Source: Paracentrotus lividus (taxonomy: Eukaryota > Echinodermata > Echinoidea > Camarodonta > Echinidae). From it: a stretch of DNA of 64,000 nucleotides. Positions 22,863-37,800 of this stretch are shown one piece after another. Position 1 is the stretch's first letter, and each line of letters opens with the position of its first letter. The notes beneath the pieces were generated by a model, which saw only the letters and a program-made list of their open reading frames with translations, was not told the DNA's origin and made no database searches. Both the position numbers and the translations under genes were made by a program. Location of the stretch: the NCBI GenBank assembly GCA_940671915.1, contig CALNVZ010002974.1, positions 23,487,240-23,551,239 of the forward strand. The letters are read 5' to 3'.

Positions 22863-25800
22863 CTGCATACACAATAATAAAAAATGTTCAATTGTTACTG
22901 TTTAGTACATACATATATCTATCATTCCTTTTTGCTTTCAAAGATCTTTTGGAATAGAATTAGACATTTGTGACATGGTGTCAGACAAAGTCAACGCAAA
23001 TAGGGTTTTCTCAACTTATTCATAAAGATATTATCATATTTCCACTTTCATTGGCAGAATTTATTATTTTTAAGCATAATTATGCTTCAAAAAGTTTCTG
23101 CAATAAATTTTGCATAAAAGACTGACATAAAACTTATGAAACTAAACACATGTTCAATTTACTAAGGAATTTATCAGAGTAATGTGCATGAATAATTAAG
23201 TTCTTAAGAAGAGACTGCATTTCTGGAAGACTGAGCTGAATTTTATCAATTTTTTTTAATCATACAATTAATGGTTGTTCAGGTTACTTAGCCCCCCCCC
23301 AAAAAAAAAAAATATTATATATAAATAAATAAAAAAAATAAAAATAAAATAAATAAATAAATAAATAAATAACTAAATAAGATTGAAAAAAAATTAAAAT
23401 AAATAAATAAATGATTGTAGAGATATTGCACTCCTATTTTAATTGAAATGCATCAATAAAAAGAACAAATAAAGTCCAACCGAGCTTAATCAGCACAAAA
23501 ACAAGATTTTAATATAACAAGGTACATGTATTTGGCTTGTTACTAGCACCTCACTATGATATCAGTGGACTGTATAATACATACAATATTCCCATTATCA
23601 CAAGCACAGAAACAAGATTACTGAATTCGTTGAATTTTCGTGTGGATTAATTTTTCGCGCTGAGCAGCCTCAAAACATATTCACGGGTTATTAAATTCGC
23701 ATGCATTTACTTAAAACGCAATTGAACCCATTCAAAATGTGCGTAAGAAAGCAGACTAATAATTCGCTTGTTTTTAAGTTCGCGCTTGCTGATATCTGAG
23801 CGAAATCCGCAAAAATTAATGTACCGCGAATATTTCCACGATTACAGTACATTATTACCGGGTGATTATCCTTGACCTATAAATGTGTGTCTTTATCCCA
23901 TGTGTTAAATACATGATAACAAGCACAAAAACGAGATTCATTATCACCGGGCGATTATCCTTGACCTATAAATGTGCGTCTTTATGCCCATGTGTTAAAT
24001 ACAATGATAACAAGCACAAAAACGAGATTTCATTATTACCTGGCGATTATCCTTGACCTATAAATGTGTGTCTTTATGCCCATGTGTTAAATACAATGAT
24101 AACAAGAAAAAAAAACGAGATTTCATTACTACCGGGCGATTATCCTTGACCTATAAATGTGTGGTGTCTTTATGCCCATGTGTTAACCCTAATTGGGGGG
24201 GGGGGGGCCATCATTTCCGCGACCACTCCGCCGTGCGAAATTTTTTGATCGCGCTGCTCGCCGACTTTATACTTTCAAGTTTCTGCGCATCTTTTGAAAC
24301 CATTTTCGCGAAAATCGGTCGTACCGTTACAACCCTGCACGATTTTCAAAAATATCCGTCAGACCGAAAACGGCTCAAAAACGTGATTTTGTGTACAAAG
24401 TCAATGCAAACTGAGTTTTCTCACCTAATTCATAAAGATATGATTATTTTCACTTTCATTGGCTGAAATCAATTTTATTTAGCATAATTATGCTTCAAAA
24501 TGGTTCTTCAATAATTTTTGCGAAAAAAAACAAAAGAAAACAAAAGGTCGAAAAAACAAAGAAATACATAAGAAATTCATAAAACAATAAATACATAAGA
24601 AATAATTTCAATACGAAAATTTTTTTCACAGTAAAATTGTTAGGAATGCTATAAGGAATAATAATACACAAAAATTAGCATTCTAGAGGCTTTATTTTTT
24701 CAATTAGAGCAAAAAGTATGATTTTATGCATAAATTAGCATAATTAATTCATATAAAATAAATCGAAATTATTTGGAAAAATTAACAGCGCAGTCTTGTA
24801 GTTACATGACACACTACCATCGTGCAAATTTTGTGCGCGCGGTCGCCCGATCGGCGCCGAGATCTTAGGGGGGCCATCATGGCCCCCCCCCCAGTCTTGA
24901 CAGCTCCCAAAACACCCCGTCTTATTAGGGTTAAATAATAGTTAAATACAATGATAACAAGCACAAAAACGAATTTCATACTACCAAGCGATATATCCTG
25001 ACTATAAATGTGTGTCTTTATGCCCATGTGTTAAATACAATGATAACAAGCACAAAACGAGATTCATACTAGGCGGCGATTATCCTTGACCTATAAATGT
25101 GTGTCTTTATGCCCATGTGTTAAATACAATGATAACAAGCACAAAAGCGAGATTTCATTATTACCGGGCAATTATCCTTGACCTATAAATGTGTGTCTTT
25201 ATGCCCATGTGTTAAATACAATGATAACAAGCACAAAAACGAGATTTCATTATTACCTGGCGATTATCCTTGACCTATAAATGTGCGTCTTTATGCCCAT
25301 GTGTTAAATACAATGATAACAAGCACAAAAACGAGATTTCATTATTACCGGGCGATTATCCTTGACCTATAAATGTGCGTCTTTATGCCCATGTGTTAAA
25401 TACAATGATAACAAGCACAAAAACGATATTTCATTATCACCAAGCGATTATCCTTGACCTATAAATGTGTGTCTTTATGCCCATGTGTTAAATACAATGA
25501 TAACAAGCACAAAAAAACGAGATTTCATTATTACCGGGCGATTATCCTGGACCTATAAATGTGTGTCTTTATGCCCATGTGTTAAATACAATGATAACAA
25601 GCACAAAAACGATATTTCATTATTACCGGGCGATTATCCTTGACCTATAAATGTGTGTCTTTATGCCCATTTGTTAAATACAATGAAATTTGCTATAATG
25701 AGGTTATTGACTTGGTCCAGAGTACTGTATTCGCTGTTATTTTCGCGCGATTAATTTTTCGCGCTGAGCGGCCTCAAAGAATGTTCACAGGTTCTTGAAT

Positions 25801-28800
25801 TCGCGCTGCATGTTAGTAAGCACGCAATTGCAGGTACCCAATACATGCATAAAAGAGTATGCTCATATATTCGCGGGCTTTTAAATTCGTGCCTGCCGAT
25901 CTTTGCGTGAAATTCGCGAAAATTAATGTACCGCAAATATTTCCACGATTACAGTATCTCGTTATAATGGGACTGGACTGTATTAAGAAGGCATTGTCAA
26001 ACACGCAAATCTGAAAATTCCCACCTGAGATTCCATACTTCTGTGAGAGAAGGACACTACAATGACGTCCTTGTCTCGACCTTGATACTTGTCCACAGTG
26101 TTGACCTCCACAGACTTGGCCTTTGAACCTAGGTCGGCAAGAGTGGAGACGAGCAGTTGACATTGTCGGCGGTATGGTGAGATGACCCCAATGTGAGTAG
26201 CCGAGCAACCAGCCTGGATGAAGTGTAAAGCAGCATTTCATTCAAAATACATGCAATTTAAAGATAACCTTGTGTAATGGCAATGACAAAATCAAATAAA
26301 ACTCAATCTGTATGTTTAAAAATACATAAATGATGATTTTTGGAAAATGTATACAAACTGATCAATGAGCAACAAAAAGATTTAGTAATCTCTTGTGCTT
26401 ACTACATAGTCTAAACATGCAAATGAGAGGTCGGTAAACCTATTTATTTTTGCTGCATCTACTAGTCTACAGTTCCAAATGAATTTTAGCCACTTCTCTT
26501 GATTTATAATTCCATTAAAGAATTCAAAATGGGCTTTAGATTACCATTGGAACAATCATAATAATCATGATTATAATTAATATAAAATATATATACTTCT
26601 GTTTAATTTTCCTTTTTTTCTTCTGAAGTATCCCTGGAGCCCTCTCCTGACTTTTATATAGTGTGTAAACGTGGAAATATTCGCGGTACATTTATTTTCG
26701 CGGATTTCGCGCAAAGATCGTTCGGCGCGAATTTAAAAACACGCGAATATATGAGCATGATTTCTTATGCATGCTTTGAATGGGGTTAATTGCGTTCGTA
26801 CATAAATCCAGCACGAATTAAAAAACCCGCAAATATGTTTTGCGGCCTCTAAGCGCGAAAAATTAATCGCGCGAAAATAACAGCGAATACAGTAATCAGT
26901 TCATTGCATTGAAATAAATAATGAGCTTTTACCTAATACAAACAGAGTAATCATGTACAGCTGTATATTACAGATTTTTGGAAGTACATAGCAACGGAGT
27001 AAAGAAACAGAGTAAGCCCACATACAGTCTGTGTCAAAAAAAAAAATGGTAGTCGGTGAAAAAAATATTTAGGTATGAAATCTTCTCAAATCATGTGTGA
27101 ATGTGGTACCAACTTAAAGCCAAAAGATTCTTCTCGCTGATGCACTTTGTTTTGTAAAATTTGCTTTTGTAAAACAAAAGTTATGCTAAATTTTGTGCGG
27201 CGATGAGCTAATCGAAATTAAACATGTCTATTGTCTCGGTGCACTGAATTCATGGCTATTATGTGCAAAACCCATACAGAAGCATGAGCAAAGTACATTT
27301 TTTCTTGATTATAGAAAACTGGTCATATCTCAAGATCTACAGCACCAAATGGGATGAAAAAATTGCAGAAGCATCATTTTCCTACTTTATGGAAATATCA
27401 AACACTTTTAGAATGTGATTAATTTTCATGCTTTAAAAAAATGTTTTCCAACTGTACCATTTTATTTGATACAGACTGTATAAGCATTCTATTATTTTAA
27501 AACCACAAGCAGATCTCTTTGACATACTTGCATGAGACCCTGTACAATACTTGTGACAAGGCTCGCTTCAAGGCTGTTGGTGTTGCCTGGAGTTGATTCA
27601 TTTGTCAGACCAGAAACTTGATCGGTGTTGAGGAAAGACACCACTGTGCTTGGGTTCAATGAGTCTACCAACCAGGAGTCCATTTGAGATTCCTAGACAC
27701 AAGATGATAGGACAAAGAGAGAAAACTTTGATTATTAGTTTGAAATTTCAGAAAAGACACCACTGAGCTACGATTCAAAGCGTCTACCAAACAGGATTCC
27801 ACTTGAGGTTCCTGGACAAACAGAGAAAATTCAAATTATTCATTTAAAATTTTGAGGAGAGATACATGATGCACCAAGTCTAGAAAGAAGTTATCTATTT
27901 GATATTCCTGGACAGGAGATGAGGGAAGAAAAAGGTGAAACTGTGATTTTTATAGACTGAGAATCCACAAATAACAATTCTGTAAAGAAGATTTTTCACA
28001 GAAAAAAAACACAAACTTTTATTTTCTATACAAGTGCACCTCTCAATTCTTTCACAAACAAAAGTGAAAGGATCTTTTTACTGCACATAGAGACATGTAC
28101 TGGTAATTATTTTTCACTTTATATGCTACATAAAAACATTTCATTATAATCATCACTATGTGGATTAATCCAATCTTTTTCTCATTTGTTTTTCATTACT
28201 CAAATCTTACCTCACACCACTCATCCCAGTTGGGTAAAGAGACAGTCGCCTTGGAGACTATATCATTGCCACATCTCATAGCTCCATCATACACCATGTG
28301 ATTGGAAATAGCCATGATCTTACTGTTCATTCTGAATTGAAGGCTGAGGCTCACAGCACTTGATTTGTGGGCAGACACCAGTCTCTGGAATAGACTCTCA
28401 TCCATACCAAGATTCCTATGGTAACAGAGGAGGAGAGATGAAAATAGAAAAAGAAATTACATACTTTACTCAAGCTTGTATGTTAGCATTTTCTATAAAA
28501 AAACACAACACAATCAGTAAAACAGCATTCTGTCCATTGTAAACTTTAAAATTTTAAAATTAATATTGCTACATTTATTTAAACCCTGAACTTTACGCTA
28601 TACCTTTCCCAAAACATAACCCTAACCTTATCATTACACCCTACTTCAACCCTAACCCTAAATTTTATACAAAATAAAGCCTAAAGCTCACTGGAGCAAA
28701 TGTTGTCACCCATTTATCACCTGGGTGGAAAGAAGCAATGTAAACTAATTACCTTGCTCTAGTACTCTGGACCAGAGGTGGTAGCTGGCACTGGTCTCCT

Positions 28801-31800
28801 ACCAGAACAAACCTGGATGCAGAAAAGAGTGGTCCTAGACAGACGATCTGACTGATCTGAGAGGCCTCATCTACGATGCATACATCAAAGCTATGTCGGG
28901 TGAATAGGGCATGCTTCATACCCAAGCTGGTTGTGGCAACCACTTTCTGTATGGAGTGTAGTTCGGTGAGATATAAATTAGAAGATATTCTCAGGAAAAT
29001 TTAGCATGTAAGGAATGAAATGGATAAAAATCAACTCATAAATTGAATAAATTGAAATTGAAATTGAAATCATTAATATACAAGTATTCAAAAGTTTTAA
29101 ATGACCTCTTTGATGCCACATTAAATTCTAAGAACAAAAAATTTAACTTTCATATTTTTGATCTTCAAAACGATTTCTTTAATGTATGAATACTTAATAT
29201 TACACAGCAGAAACAATGAAAAACAGAATTGTGGTTTACTTTAGCAACAGCATTGTAATGAAACTTTATTATTTAAATTGTATAGTTAAGAAGTACATTG
29301 TATTTCTAAACACTAACCTTCTGCAAATGTATCAGAGTGAACAAAAATCAATTAGAATCCACTACAGAAGAAAGTTTCTAACTATGAATAGGAAAAAGCA
29401 TTAATGGCTTCCTACCTTTCTCTCCATTTGTGTTGCCAGCTGCGATACACCTGGTGTTTCCTTCATCAGCTTAGTGTCGGAGAACTGTCTTACATCTGGG
29501 TGGACGTTGTGCTGTGCTCCAAGACGTAAAATATCAATCTTGTGCTGGGAAGAGACCAAAAAACCATGAATAGACATCCAACTATTGAATTCATGTGTGC
29601 TACATGTGCTTTTTAATCCACTTGCTCTAACAGCAGTTGGTCTAATTCTCTGATTGTCTAATACCACTTAACCCTATTCAGACTGGGCTTTTCAAGAGGA
29701 GATTTTGATCTGGGGGGGGGGGGGGGGGGGTCAATTTGACCCCCCCCCCTGAGATCTCGGCCGCGGATTGGTCCGCTCGCCGCGAAATGTTGCGCGAACG
29801 TCGCCTGCACATGTAAGGGTTTGTCGTGGTATGTTTTGTTTTTTTTAATTTCACGTATTTAATTTATTGCTAATTATTGCATACTCATGTATGCAAATTA
29901 GATGCTTTTTTATGGAAATCGTTAATACTGTCATTAATAAATATAGTTATGAAGCCCAAATTTTTTCTAAAAGTTGCTGAGTAGCAAAGACAACAGTATT
30001 GAACTGACAAATTCAGAAATTTCAAATCAATTCTTTGTATTCTATTGTTTTATGAATTGCTTATGTATTCTATTGTTTTTATTTCTTATGTATTTCTTTG
30101 TTTTTGTAATTTTTTATGCTTGAGAAATGTATTTTGATCAATATAAAGACAAATTTAATCAATCAGAAGGCTCAGAAGGCACAATTATCAGTGTTATAAA
30201 GAAATTTAGAAAAAAGCAGTATTTTGTACACAAACGCATGCAAAATGATGATTTTCGTTCAATTTAGGCCTGACATGCGATTACGTAATGTTGCGTAACG
30301 CGACAACGGAGTATCCGATTTTTCGAACTTGGTGTCAAAATTTGCGAGACACTTGAAAGAAAAAAGTCATAAAGCGCCGGATTGCAATTCGCAGCGGTTG
30401 CGCGGCAGTCGCGGATTTCGTACAGGGGGGGGGGGGTCAAATTGACCCCCCCCCCCCGTCTGAATAGGGTTAAGATAAACTCATTTGGTCTACTAACAAT
30501 TTGGTTTCATTCTCACTTTGTCTAATTTTCACTTTGTCTAATTGCCAATTTGTGTAATAGCCAACTGATCGAATTGCATTTTTATCTACTTCCCAATGAA
30601 TATTTAGTCTATTCTCAGTTTGTTGCAGGAGTTGTCCAAGTGGTGTTAGACCAAGTGGATATGAGACCAATGGACATTAGACAAAATTTGAATTAGACAA
30701 AATGATAAATAGGCGAAGTGGTAATTAGACAAAATGAAAATGAAATTAGATTATGGACAAGACCAAATAGGCATTAGTCAAAGTGGGTTTAGACAAATTG
30801 GCAATTTACCCTACATGTGTAAATATCAGTTTCTTCCACATTTCAGCATTTGAACAAGACAAGTAAAAATAACACAATTTAGGCAGAGTTTACCATTTGG
30901 GAAAGCAGTTTTTTTATCTCCCATCATATACACCAGGGCCGGTATTCTGAAAATTGTCTTATCTTTTATCTTATCTTTTATCTTATCTCAAAAGATAATA
31001 GACCGCTAATATATGGCTTAAGACGTATTCCGAAAATTATCTTATCTCTCTAAGGACCACCCTTATATTATCTCTGTCACGCCCCGTTCACGCCCAATTT
31101 TTTACCATCAACAAATCATTAAAGGTTTTAAATACTTAGGTCAACCAATCGAAGTGCCCCTTCTTTAAAAATATTAAGATGCGCTTCGCGCACCATTAAC
31201 ATTAGGCGTAGTTTAATCTTGCGCGATTTGTGCGCTTTCGTCTGCAAGCTAAATTTTCTTTATGACGTAAATTTTATTCTATTGTGACGTTTCTTCTGGG
31301 TTTTCTCAACAAAAAAGCCCATAAAATGAAAATGTATATCATTTCGGATGAGGTCGTAAATGGCAACAAATAAGCAAAATCTTCTCTAATTTCTTCGGGA
31401 TGTTTCTTATGTAGGCCTGTTGACCCTGCATACTCATTATCTTACCCTTACTAAAAGATTAATTAGGGCAATTCGCAGTTATCATTGAGATACAATAGCC
31501 CCCTACCTCTTGTAAAATTTCTTGTTGTTGCCAAGGTAGTTAAGATAAAAAATAGATAAGATAATTTTCAGAATACCTATTATCTCAAGATTTTATCTTG
31601 CGCACAGAAATATTTGTGCGCCGGTGTCTAACTTTACGCAAAATAGGCTCTGACATCATGCGCGCTCCGCGAACTTACAAGAAAAGATAAGAGAAAAGAT
31701 AAGATAGTTTTCGGAATACGGATTTTGTCTTAACTCTGAGATACAAGAATATTTGTCTTAAGATATGTTTGGGAATACGGCCCCAGGCTATTGACAATTT

Positions 31801-34800
31801 CCTTATATGGCACAGAATGAATATTCTAATGAATGATTTTGAAAAACTCCCCAAAATCAAACAGAGAAATCAAGACAATATTGGTGTACCAAACTCAGGC
31901 GGTGATTGATTCAGCACTTAAGGAACATGCAGGAGATATTTCTTTTCCCTTTGTTACTGTAAACATGGAGATATACATGTAGCACCTAACCAACTCAAAA
32001 GTGCTACATCCATGAAATAGCTTTCAACTAGTTTCATTATTGAGTTTGTTTTCTTATATACACAAAGTACTATTTCACTATAAATGACCTCTTCTACATT
32101 GTTACTGCTTCATTTTTGTACACAAGGCTCACATCCTTCGTAGAGCAAGTTTTGAAATGCTGTGTACTTTGATTTAAAAAAAAACCCCACTAAACCCAAT
32201 TGGATTTGATTAATGATAAATGCTTACCTTGATGAGTTTAAGTAAGATATTATCAACTGCTGAGTGAGTGTAACTGGTGAGTAGAACGGACATGCCACAA
32301 GCCACTAGAATTCTGACAAGGGCTACGATGGTAGTGGTTTTACCTGCAAAAAAAAACAAGGTAAAAAACAAGTTGTTTTCATTTTATTTTTCTATTATGT
32401 GGATCCTCATGTAGTAATAACATCAACCAAGATAAATGGCTATAGTTTTAGAATGAATGCTTTTTAACCCTATTCAGACTGGGCTTTTCAAGAGGAGATT
32501 TTGACTGGGGGGGGGGGGGGGGGGGGGGGGTCAATTTGACACCCCCCCCCCCCTGAGATCTTGGCCGCAGATGGTCCGATTCCGTGAAATTTTGCACGAA
32601 CGTCGCTGCACATGTAAAGGGTGTCGCTGATATGTTTTGGTTTTTTTTTAATTTCACATATTTAATTTATGCTAATTTATGCATACTCACGTATGCAAAT
32701 TAGATGCTTTTTTATTGAAATCATTAATATTTCATTAATAAATTTAGTTATGAAGCCCAAATTTTTTCTAAAAGTTGCTGAGTAGCATAGACAACAGTAT
32801 TGAATTGACAAATTCAGAAATTTCAAATTAATTCTTTTGTATTCTATTGTTTTATGAATTTCTTATGTATTCTATTGTTTTTATTTCTCATGTATTTCTT
32901 TGTTTTTGTAATTTTTTATGCTTAAGAAATGTTTCTTGATCAATATAAAGACAAATTCAATTAATCAAAAGGCTCAGAAGACACAATTATCAGTGTTATA
33001 AGAATTTAGAAAAAAGCATTATTTTGTACACAAACGCATGCAAAATGACGATTCGTTCAATTTTGGCCTGACATGCGATTACATAATGTTGCGTAACGTG
33101 ACAACGGAGTGTCCGATTTTTTCGAACTTGGTGTCAAAAGTTGCGGGACACTTGAAAGAAAAAAGTCATAAAGTGCCGGGTTGCGATTCGCAGCGGTTGC
33201 GCGGCAGTCGCGGATTTTGTACAGGGGGGGTCAAATTGACTCCCCCCAGTCTGAATAGGGTTAATGTATGTATCGCTCCTTTCTAGTTCATCCATTGTAA
33301 TTATGCCTTTTTAAATGAAATGTACCATTGATGGTGACTTTGCCATGTGTGGTAACTTCTAAGATATCTGCATTTTGATTAGTTGCTAAGCAGTGTTACC
33401 ATAGTGGTTACTACTGAAGCAGAGTTACTGTTAATAGGTATGCAACAGGAACCTGATGAAAGCACTCAACAATTTATTGCCACCCTTGTTTAATGTAATT
33501 CACTTATTTACGACTTAGCACTTGTTGTGAACACTCTCCACTCCTCTAGAGCCTTATACGTTGTGAGTGGTTATTTTCGTAATGGTTTTATTTTCACGAA
33601 TCACGCCAGTCAGTCATTGCTAATATTTCCACTTCAATAAAAGGCTATTTACAGTAGAGGTGGGCTATAGGGGGGTAAAAAAGGGTCATGTTTCAGAACC
33701 AAGTTTGTGCTATCTTATTTGAAGCAGCTCGTTGTCCTGATCGATATGCCACCAATTTTAAGAAAATCGGGTGAAAATTGCGACAGTGCGGGCCAAAAAG
33801 CGATTTTGAGGGGGCGTGGCCAAAATATGCTTAGTCATCGTTTTTCAAAAATTGAAAAAGCTGTAATTCTTTTATTAAAGGGGCTATAAAGATGAATCTG
33901 GTGTCTATTTATATGTTTATTAGCCTGATAAATCCAATGGCAGTGTCAAAATTGCAAATAGTGGTGAAGGAAATACAAAAAAAGGGGAATTATAGTTTTA
34001 ACCCTTTAATTACCGGTAGGGTCTCTGAGGGTACCCCTAGACAAATTGCGTTTGCCATTCAAAACCGACACATTTCAGTAATGTCGTTTCATGTCTCTTT
34101 TCCGTCCAGTCTTTTGGATAATTGAACCAAGTTTATTTGAAACGGACATTCAATGACAGAATTACTTGACCTTTCGTTGCAAAGGTCAAACCAAAATTGA
34201 GATTTTTGACATTTTGTGTACAAACCAATGGAGAAGGTCAGGTTTCTTATTTTACTCTATAAATCACAAGTAAATCTTCTTTAGATGGTTCTAGTATTCA
34301 TTTAGAATTTAAATTGATCCAGATAATGATTTTGAAGTTCAGAAGGTCTACATCTATATAGTAATTCCTATGTATTCATTGTTTTATGAATTTCTTATGT
34401 ATTCTATTGTTTTCTTACATGATAGTATTCTATGTTTTATATTGTTTTAGGAATTTTATACTTCAGGCCTTCATTTTGATTTAGTTTCAAACCTCAATTA
34501 CATAATAAAACAGTCTAAAGAATGATTTACCTGTGATTTTATAGAGTAAAATAGGAAAACCTGACTTGCCATTGGTTTTGTACACAAAATGACAAAAATC
34601 TCAAATTTCGGTTTGACCTTTGACCACGAAAGTCAAGTAACTCTCCCGTGGAAAGTCCGATTTCAATAAACTTAGTGTCAAAGATTTGTAAGAAATGTAA
34701 CAAAAAGAGACATGAAAAAAAATTACCGAAACGCTGGCGGTTTTTGATTGAGCTACACATATTGTCTAAGGGGTGCCTCAGAAGCCCTACGGTTAAATTA

Positions 34801-37800
34801 AGGGTTTAAACTTATCTCCTCAGTACTTTCTTCACAACTATTTGCAATTTTGACACTGCCATTGGATTTATCAGGCTGATAAACATATCAATAGACACCA
34901 GAATCATCTTTATAGCCCTTTTAATAAAAAATTACAGCTTTTTCAATTTTTGAAAAACGATGACTCAGCATATTTTGGCCACACCCCCTCAAAATCGTTT
35001 TTTGGCCCGCACTGTCGCAATTTTCACCCGATTTTCTTAAAATTGGTGGCATATCGATCAGGACAACGAGCTGCTTCAAATAAGATAGCACAAACTTGGT
35101 TCTGAAACATGACCCATTTATAGCCCACCTCTATTTACAGTGATGAAATCATCACGAAATTGGAAATTTTGCTCTTGCGAATTTCCTGAGATAGTCAAAG
35201 ATCGTGCAAATATCTGTACAGGAATATAAAGGCTTATATAGTAATGGATCTACCTCTCCACTCAACTTACCTGTACCAGGCATGCCTATGATGAGGGTGT
35301 AGTCTTGGCTTCGAAGGACCGCTTTGATAGCAGCTCGCTGGTCTTCATTCAAGTCTCTCATGATTGTTGCTACCTCACCTCTTGCCCGGGACGGTAGGTT
35401 GGGTTTCTGGACGGATGTTGGTGGCTGCTTGTCGATAACAATGTTACGCAATCTGCAGGAGAAAAGAAATGGAGGTCAACAGATGAAATGAAAGTTCAGG
35501 GATGCTTGTCTACCCTCCAAACAGAGCTGCCAAAGAGCATCAGAAACTTTCAATATTTAAAAGCTGTGACCGTAAGAATTCTTTTTAGTTTTCAGTAATA
35601 AACATTTAAAATCAGAACGACTAAGCAACTCTGTATGTATAACCAGCATTGATCAAATGCTTATCAAACTAAGTGACAATTTGATCAAATGGCTATTGGC
35701 TTCTATGGTTATTTTCCCAAATGAAAATTATTTGAAATTAATAGAATACAATATTGAGATATACATTAATTTCCAAATGGCCATGTCATGTTGAAAATGA
35801 TTGTCAATTGAAAATACTGATTTAAGGAACCCTGTGAAAGGGAAACATTTAAAATTTATATATAAAAAAGAAAAAAAAAAATATGAAAAAATATTGAGAC
35901 ATGTAGAATATGTAGATGATATACATGTTAAGCAGATCACAATAGTCCAACTGGTTATTAGACCAATAGGCCATAGATCAAACAACAGTGAGCCATGGGC
36001 TACAGTCACACATACTTGTTATGTTCTGGTTTCATAATTTTGGTGAGGTTCACAAGACTAGCTGCCATGCTGTTGTAGCTGTCATCCTTGTCGATTCGGT
36101 AAACCAAGTTCCTTGCACCATCTTTCTTTAGTTGGCTGATGAAAAGAAATCAAATTAGAGAAACTAATTACACATACAGATGAATATTAACAACAATAAC
36201 TTTGAGTTGCATTTATAGGTTATATTTCTACTTCTAAAATTATTATCACCAACACTGCTTTAGCATGGTTGTTGCTGATTTGTATACTGTTATTACTTCC
36301 TTCTCCTCTTCATATTGACTACCACTTTCTATTGACTGCACTCACTCCTATTCTGACCTTAATTGCCTTTATCACCCCACAATCAACAACGGCTTCATCC
36401 ACCCACTGACTTAAACCCTAAAAAGGCCGGGTTATTTTTGCCATCTCACAGCCGGGGGGGGGGGGCTCATTAGGCCCCCCCTTCAGATCTCGGCCGCCGA
36501 TCGCGCGATCGCCGCGAAAATTTGCACAAGCGTAGTGTGCAATGTAATCTACAAGGCTGTATAGTTTGTTTTTCCAAAATAATGTCTTTTTAATTTATAT
36601 TAATTAATTATGCTAATTTATGCATGAAATCATACTTTTTGCTCTAAATCATTAAATAAGGCTCCTACAATGCTAATTCTTGGTGTAAATATTCTTTGTA
36701 GCATTCCTAAGAAAGGTACTTGAAAAAAATTCAGGTATCTTATTCAATTTCTTATGTATTTTATTGTTTTTGGAATTTCTTATGTATTTCCTTGTTTTTC
36801 GACTCCTGTATTTTATTGTTTTGTTGTTCGGAACACTTCGGTCATTGATTATCTCTAATGATTACAGCAATATCAACTAAAATAATGGCTAATAACCATA
36901 TTTTAAATACAGAAATGTGATTTTAGCATGAAAAGCCATTTCCCATGTTTTGTACACAAATACAGAAAATCTCTGTTTTTTTAGTCTGCGCTGCATTACA
37001 TAATGTTGCGCAACTTCCGAACCGTATGCTCAATTTTTTTCAAAATATTATTAAAAGTTGCTTAAGATGTTAGAGAAAAAAGTAATAAATGCGCGGAGCG
37101 CGAATTTTTTTTTCCAGTGACATGACCGCGCGAAATGTCGATGGGGGGGGGGGCTGATTAGGCCCCCCCCCCTGGCCCTTTTAAGGTTAAAACCCAAACC
37201 ACACTACATAACCACTAACCTATAAAAATAAACCTGCCTGAGCTGATCTTGCATTTTTGCATCAGTGAACTCTACTTTTCTATTCCCTTCTACACTGATT
37301 ACTACTTTACTAATTATTCCATCCCTCTCATCCATTCTTCATCTCTTCATCCATCAATCAACCCATCACCTGTCTGAGCTGATCTTGGTTTCTCCTTTGC
37401 TGACTGATTCAATGAATCCCACACAGAGAGCCACTCTCCTAATCCTTTCTTCACTGACTGATTCTCCTCTCAGTCTTTCAATCACTCCATCATTCTCATC
37501 CATTCTTCATCCATTCATTGATAAACCCACCACTGGCCTACCTGTCTGAGCTTATCTTGACATCTTCTTTACTGACTGATTCGATGAATCCAACACAGAG
37601 AGCTGTTCTCCTACTCCCTTCTTCACTGATTACTTCTCTGTCTCCATCTGCTAATCATTCCATCATTTTCATCTATTCTTCATCCATCTATCTACCAACC
37701 CATTATGAGCCTACCTGTCTGAGCTTATCTTGACATCCTCTTTACTGACTGATTCATGAATCCAACACAGAGAGCCACTCTCCTACTTCCTTCTTCACTG

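Noticed and set aside
24053-24466. A 137-codon frame with repeated CVSLCPCV
   Set aside because: It reads through 92-bp satellite units into the TTAA element; no gene.
23851-25686. A CRISPR-like array because of regular repeats
   Set aside because: Whole 92-bp units are repeated with no unique spacers, and the genome is eukaryotic.
28600-28670. Interstitial telomere repeat (CCCTAA words), also near 12500
   Set aside because: Only a few imperfect CCCTAACC words; too short and irregular to claim telomeric origin.
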